From Pohlia nutans (taxonomy: Eukaryota > Streptophyta > Bryopsida > Bryales > Mniaceae), in assembly GCA_022496805.1 (NCBI GenBank), contig CM040090.1, forward strand, positions 16,920,001-16,984,000: DNA of 64,000 bases, written 5' to 3'. Within the stretch, counting starts at the first letter, position 1. Each line of letters opens with the position of its first letter. The notes below the pieces were generated by a model. That model saw only the letters and a list, made by a program, of their open reading frames with translations, did no database searches and had not been told where the DNA came from. The translations under genes were made by a program, and so were the position numbers. Shown here piece after piece: positions 60,321-64,000 of this stretch.

Positions 60321-62012
60321 GTGAGTGGAACGTTTTCTTTTACCATGAAGACCTCCGAGATGTTTCAGAGGTCTTTGTCTGCACCGAAAGCCATGCTGCA
60401 GAGATCGTTGTCTACGCCGAAGGGACGTCGGTTTCAGAGAAGCATTAGCCACATGAAAATTACGGTCTTGTGTGGTCTGATGACCATTCTAGTACTGCGC
60501 GGGACAATTGGCGCAGGAAATTTCGGTACTCCCGCTCAGGATTTTGAAGAAATCAGAGTGCACATTAGGTCTGCTGTGCGGGAGTATCATGCTGCTCGTG
60601 TCTTAAGCCAAGTGGAGGAGAAGATTTCAGGCGACGGCTCATATTCTGACAATGCCGATGATACGGAGGAGGTTTTCAGTGATCCGGAGAAGCCCTACAG
60701 TCTCGGGCCGAAAATCAGTGACTGGGACAGTCAAAGAGAGCAGTGGCTGTCTGAGAATAATGCACGGGCTGTTTCTACCTTGAAAGGCAAGCCCCGGATG
60801 CTGCTCGTCACCGGATCCCAGCCATCTAGCTGCGAGAATACCGAAGGCGATCACTTCTTGCTGAAGTCTATTAAGAACAAGCTTGACTACGCACGGCTGC
60901 ACGGCATCGAAATCTTTTACAACATGGCACACCTGGACCAAGAGATGGCAGGGTTCTGGGCGAAGCTCCCCCTTCTCCGCAAGCTCATGTTGACGAATCC
61001 GGATGTGGAGTGGATTTGGTGGATGGACAGCGATGCCCTGTTCACAGACATGGCCTTCGAGGTACCCCTTGCGAAGTACGCGAAGTACAATCTCGTGATG
61101 CACGGCTTTGACGACAAAGTGTACAAGCGGAAGCTGTGGACCGGTTTGAACACCGGAAGTTTCTTTATCCGCAACTGCCAATGGTCCCTCGATCTTTTAG
61201 ATGCGTGGGCTCCCATGGGACCCAAAGGAGTCATCAGGAACAAAGCAGGTGTGAATTTTATCCTAACTTTTTTTTTTCTCAACTGTTAAGTTCTTTGGCT
61301 ACCATCTCCGTGTCTTCGTGGTCATCTATGTTTTTGCTCTGTGAACTTGAGTTGTTACATGCCATTGCTTTGTTTTTTGCGTTAGAGCTCCATCATCTCA
61401 ACATGACCTTGTGCTTCATCTTTGGCTACCATCTCTGTGTTTTTGTGGTCACCTTTGTTCTTGTGCTGTGAATTTGAGTTGCTGTTGTATGTCGTTGCTT
61501 CGTTTTTGTGTTGAGCTCCATCAACTCAACATGACATTGTGCTTCGTGTCTCAGGAGAAATGCTGTCCAAGAGCTTGACTGGAAGAAGTAACTTTGAGGC
61601 TGACGATCAATCTGCACTCGTCTACCTGCTCATCACTCAAAGGCAGGAGTGGGCGCCCAAGGTGCTACTGGAGAATTCGTACTATCTCCATGGCTACTGG
61701 GTTGATTTGGTGGGCAAGTACGAGGAGAACATGGCCAAAAGCCATCCTGGATTTGGCGACGACAGATGGCCGTTTATCACGCACTTCGTTGGTTGCAAGC
61801 CTTGCTTGAAAAACGGCGGTGACTACCCGGTGGATACATGTTTCAAGCAGATGGAGAGGGCCTTCACATTTGCTGACAACCAGATTTTGGATGTCCTCGG
61901 CTTCCGACACAGGAAGCTTGGCTCGCCGAGAGTAGTGCGAGTAAGGGATGACACTGCGCATCCGTTGAAGCTGCAAGGGAAGAGTTTAGATAAATTGTCC
62001 TCTATTGAATAG
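60321..62012 (+). CDS. XXT: Xyloglucan 6-xylosyltransferase (GT34 family)
   Basis: Two exons, 60321-61248 and 61555-62012, GT-AG, phase 1, junction IRNKAG/EMLSKSL; 1386 nt, 461 aa, the usual length for plant XXTs. It is a type II Golgi membrane protein: basic N-terminus, one membrane anchor (MKITVLCGLMTILVLRGTIG, about residues 45-64), an acidic stem, then the catalytic domain. Landmarks: YSLGPKISDWDSQREQWL, RMLLVTGSQPSSCEN, HGIEIFYNMAHLDQEMAGFW, WWMDSDALFTDMAFE with the DxD motif DSD for UDP-xylose and Mn2+, TGLNTGSFFIRNCQWSLDLL, NFEADDQSALVYLL, HPGFGDDRWPFITHFVGCKP. It adds xylose to the glucan backbone of xyloglucan for the cell wall. The next Met (60345) is a possible alternative start. 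The intron holds a 127-bp tandem duplication. Confidence 0.96.
61293..61550. repeat. Tandem duplication within the xylosyltransferase intron
   Basis: Two copies of about 127 bp beginning CTTTGGCTACCATCTC (61293 and 61420). Only the second copy ends in the functional acceptor (GTGTCTCAG); the first reads CATCTTTGGC there. Confidence 0.85.
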
Positions 62013-62704
62013 ATTAATTGATTTGATAAGTTGTAGGAAGTACGGGAGCTGCATGTCTCTTCCCATTTTTACGACAAAAACCTTCCTTTGGTTCGCGTCT
62101 TTGGAGTATAATACTACTGCTTCCTCTGATGGGAGATAGTAGATGCAAGAGAGACCAGAGCCATTGCCTGGTACCCTCTCTTCATATCTACTATATTCCC
62201 ACAATGTATTTTAGATACCGTTGAGTCTATCCTATTCATTTAGTACAGTGATGATAAACCTCTTTTACAGAATCCTACGCTGTTCCTTTTCAATGCAGCT
62301 GCTCATAACAGAGCCCTATTGCGGGCATTTTTGGCACATGTTTTGTTACAGTCTCACTGTCTTGTCGATGGAATGTCGACCATTGTCTTTATTGAACTGA
62401 TTTTTGTGTATAGATCTGAGATCTTGGCTCTTAAGGATATCTTGTTACAAATTTAGTTTTCGTCTCAAGACCCCGAAGCCATGAATGAACGTTGAAAGGG
62501 GTTGCCTTCATATATCGTGCGGCACTTCTTCCAGGCATGAAGTTGGGTGAAGGAAGCCATGGCGTGGGGTACACCTAATTTGGGGATCTATTTCTGGAGG
62601 TTGTAAGTCGGATGAGACCGAACCCACCAGACGAGACAAACGGGTACGCATTACATTTTCTTTCTAATGTGCTTCAGCTCAAGTTCCATGTGTATGAATA
62701 TGTC
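62013..62704. other. 3' flank of the xylosyltransferase gene
   Basis: Expected 3' UTR and intergenic DNA. No further gene recognised. Confidence 0.4.
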
Positions 62705-62707
62705 TTA

Positions 62708-63037
62708 GGGCCGCTTCACACTATGGCGAGGCCGTGGGATTGAGGGTCCAAAGAAACCTACTGAAATAGGCAATAAAATATAGTTTTCATTCTTTATGAA
62801 AAGAAATCGACGGCCTCTCGACCATAGTTGGGTCTTGCAAAATGTAGGACCCAAACTTCCTCTCGAGAAGCGTCACCTTGGTCAAAAAGTGTTGCCATGT
62901 AAACATTTTGAAGGTTCACGGCCTTTGGACTTTGGCCTCTAGTGTGAAGGGTCGAGAGGCCGAAACCATGGTTTCTTGCAATTTGATTGGTGGAAATCGA
63001 CGGCCTCTCGACCTTCGGCCATAATGTGAAGCGGCCC
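62708..63037. mobile_element. PIF/Harbinger-type MITE with TTA target duplication
   Basis: The ends GGGCCGCTTCACACTATGG and CCATAATGTGAAGCGGCCC are inverted and flanked by TTA (62705-62707, 63038-63040). A GGGCC start and TTA duplication are typical of PIF/Harbinger (Tourist-like). Inside, ATCGACGGCCTCTCGACC occurs twice (about 62806 and 62996). Confidence 0.82.
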
Positions 63038-63040
63038 TTA

Positions 63041-64000
63041 GTCATTGTTGACGCAACTATTTGTTAAGGAATGTGTTTCGCTAAGACACTGCATAGTGCA
63101 GTTAGTAAAATTCCATACTTGTCAAGCTGTAGCAACGGGTGATCATGAGCAATAGCAAGATACAGATTCAGAGCTTTTCCGGGAAGGGCTTACCCGGGGG
63201 GTAAGCTGGGGAAGAGTATATGTACCCTTACCTCCCTAAAGTTTCTAATATTCCTATTTTGTGAGTCTATTATTTCCGTACATTTGCAGATTCCCAGTAC
63301 TGAGTATGACTTCTTGAAGCTCAATCACGCTTGTGATGACTGTTGAGTTTCCAAGGAACAAAAACGCCTGTGATGCTCCGAAGGTCCTCTGGATTCGCTT
63401 GCAATTTTGGTGAGCTCCTTAGTAAGATACTGACCTTCGCTTTACTTCACAGGATTGTGTACGTCGATCGAAAAATTCTAGAATAAAATGAGCAGCAAGG
63501 AAGCCAAAAGATTGCATAAGTGATACCATGTCTTCAGGTGGATCTCCCTGGTTCTTGGATATAATGTGCACCACCGATTACCATGCTTTGTGCTTTTGCA
63601 AGGGGCCCATTTTGTTTAAAGATTTTTCCTTCCTTCCTGGTTGGAAAGAACTTACGTTGTCCCACGACAAGTCTGAATAACTTACGTTGTAATGAATTAT
63701 TTTCACTCCACTGTGCAATTATCTGTTTGTTTTGTTTCGTTTCCTTATAAAATAGCTATGAATTATTTTACATTTCAATATGCAATGGAATATTTCCAAT
63801 GAATATCAATCAGATGGTGAGCCAGGCTGTTGCCTACATTTGGTGAATGTTCATACATAATGTTGGATTTAACTTGCCATGATTATGTTTGGTCGAAGAA
63901 CTTCATACCATTATTAACACTTTACCGCCCAGCCTCAACCGCATGTTTATTGTGAATTTTATTTGTGAAAGTGACTTACGGTATTCATATATGGTTTAGG
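63041..64000. other. No gene seen
   Basis: Intergenic DNA to the right edge. No coding or repeat signal supported. Confidence 0.4.

Overview
The window looks like nuclear DNA of a land plant. It holds widely spaced, intron-rich genes of plant type (a xyloglucan xylosyltransferase, a gamma-carbonic-anhydrase-like subunit of mitochondrial complex I, an actin-capping protein alpha subunit), a Ty1/copia retrotransposon, a Stowaway-type MITE, and long AT-rich stretches without genes. I cannot name the species. A non-seed plant (bryophyte, lycophyte or fern) is possible, but that is a guess.

Layout. 1-4812 (minus strand): a piggyBac-type transposase gene running off the left edge, an unexplained second ORF upstream of it, and a TTAA-flanked element end. 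6437-8121 (minus): a two-exon gamma-CA-like gene whose intron carries two MITEs. 8311-11479: a nest of TTAA elements inside other repeats. 12038-15135 (minus): a ten-exon F-actin-capping protein alpha gene, rebuilt exon by exon with all phases consistent (308 aa). 16720-17331: a decayed LINE. 17400-26240: AT-rich, gene-poor DNA. 26359-31099: a copia element with identical-length LTRs, a 5-bp target duplication, a half-tRNA-iMet-type primer site, a deleted integrase core and two stops. It lies inside one copy of a cysteine-rich coding repeat whose intact sister copy is at 31838-31999. 32000-46600: AT-rich DNA with dispersed repeats, a heat-shock-element-like cluster, a minisatellite and two TTAA elements. 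46791-48147: two foldback elements, each carrying a different nested MITE. 48437-52142 (plus): a six-exon HAD-family hydrolase (247 aa) with transposon-loaded introns. 52655-56340: more repeats. 60321-62012 (plus): a two-exon xyloglucan xylosyltransferase (461 aa) with a GC-box-rich upstream region.

Main discovery. At least a dozen TTAA-flanked elements (about 230-920 bp) share inverted ends of the type TTAACCCCTAAACG, and a piggyBac-type transposase gene lies in the same window. TTAA target duplication is shown directly by a nested insertion (10894-11471 inside 10428-11479). It is supported by a filled-versus-empty site comparison (9359-9907 against 52950). Together this suggests a piggyBac superfamily system with many non-autonomous derivatives in a plant genome.

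The host genes are unrelated housekeeping genes and do not form a pathway. The interplay here is among mobile elements, which invade each other and the host introns.
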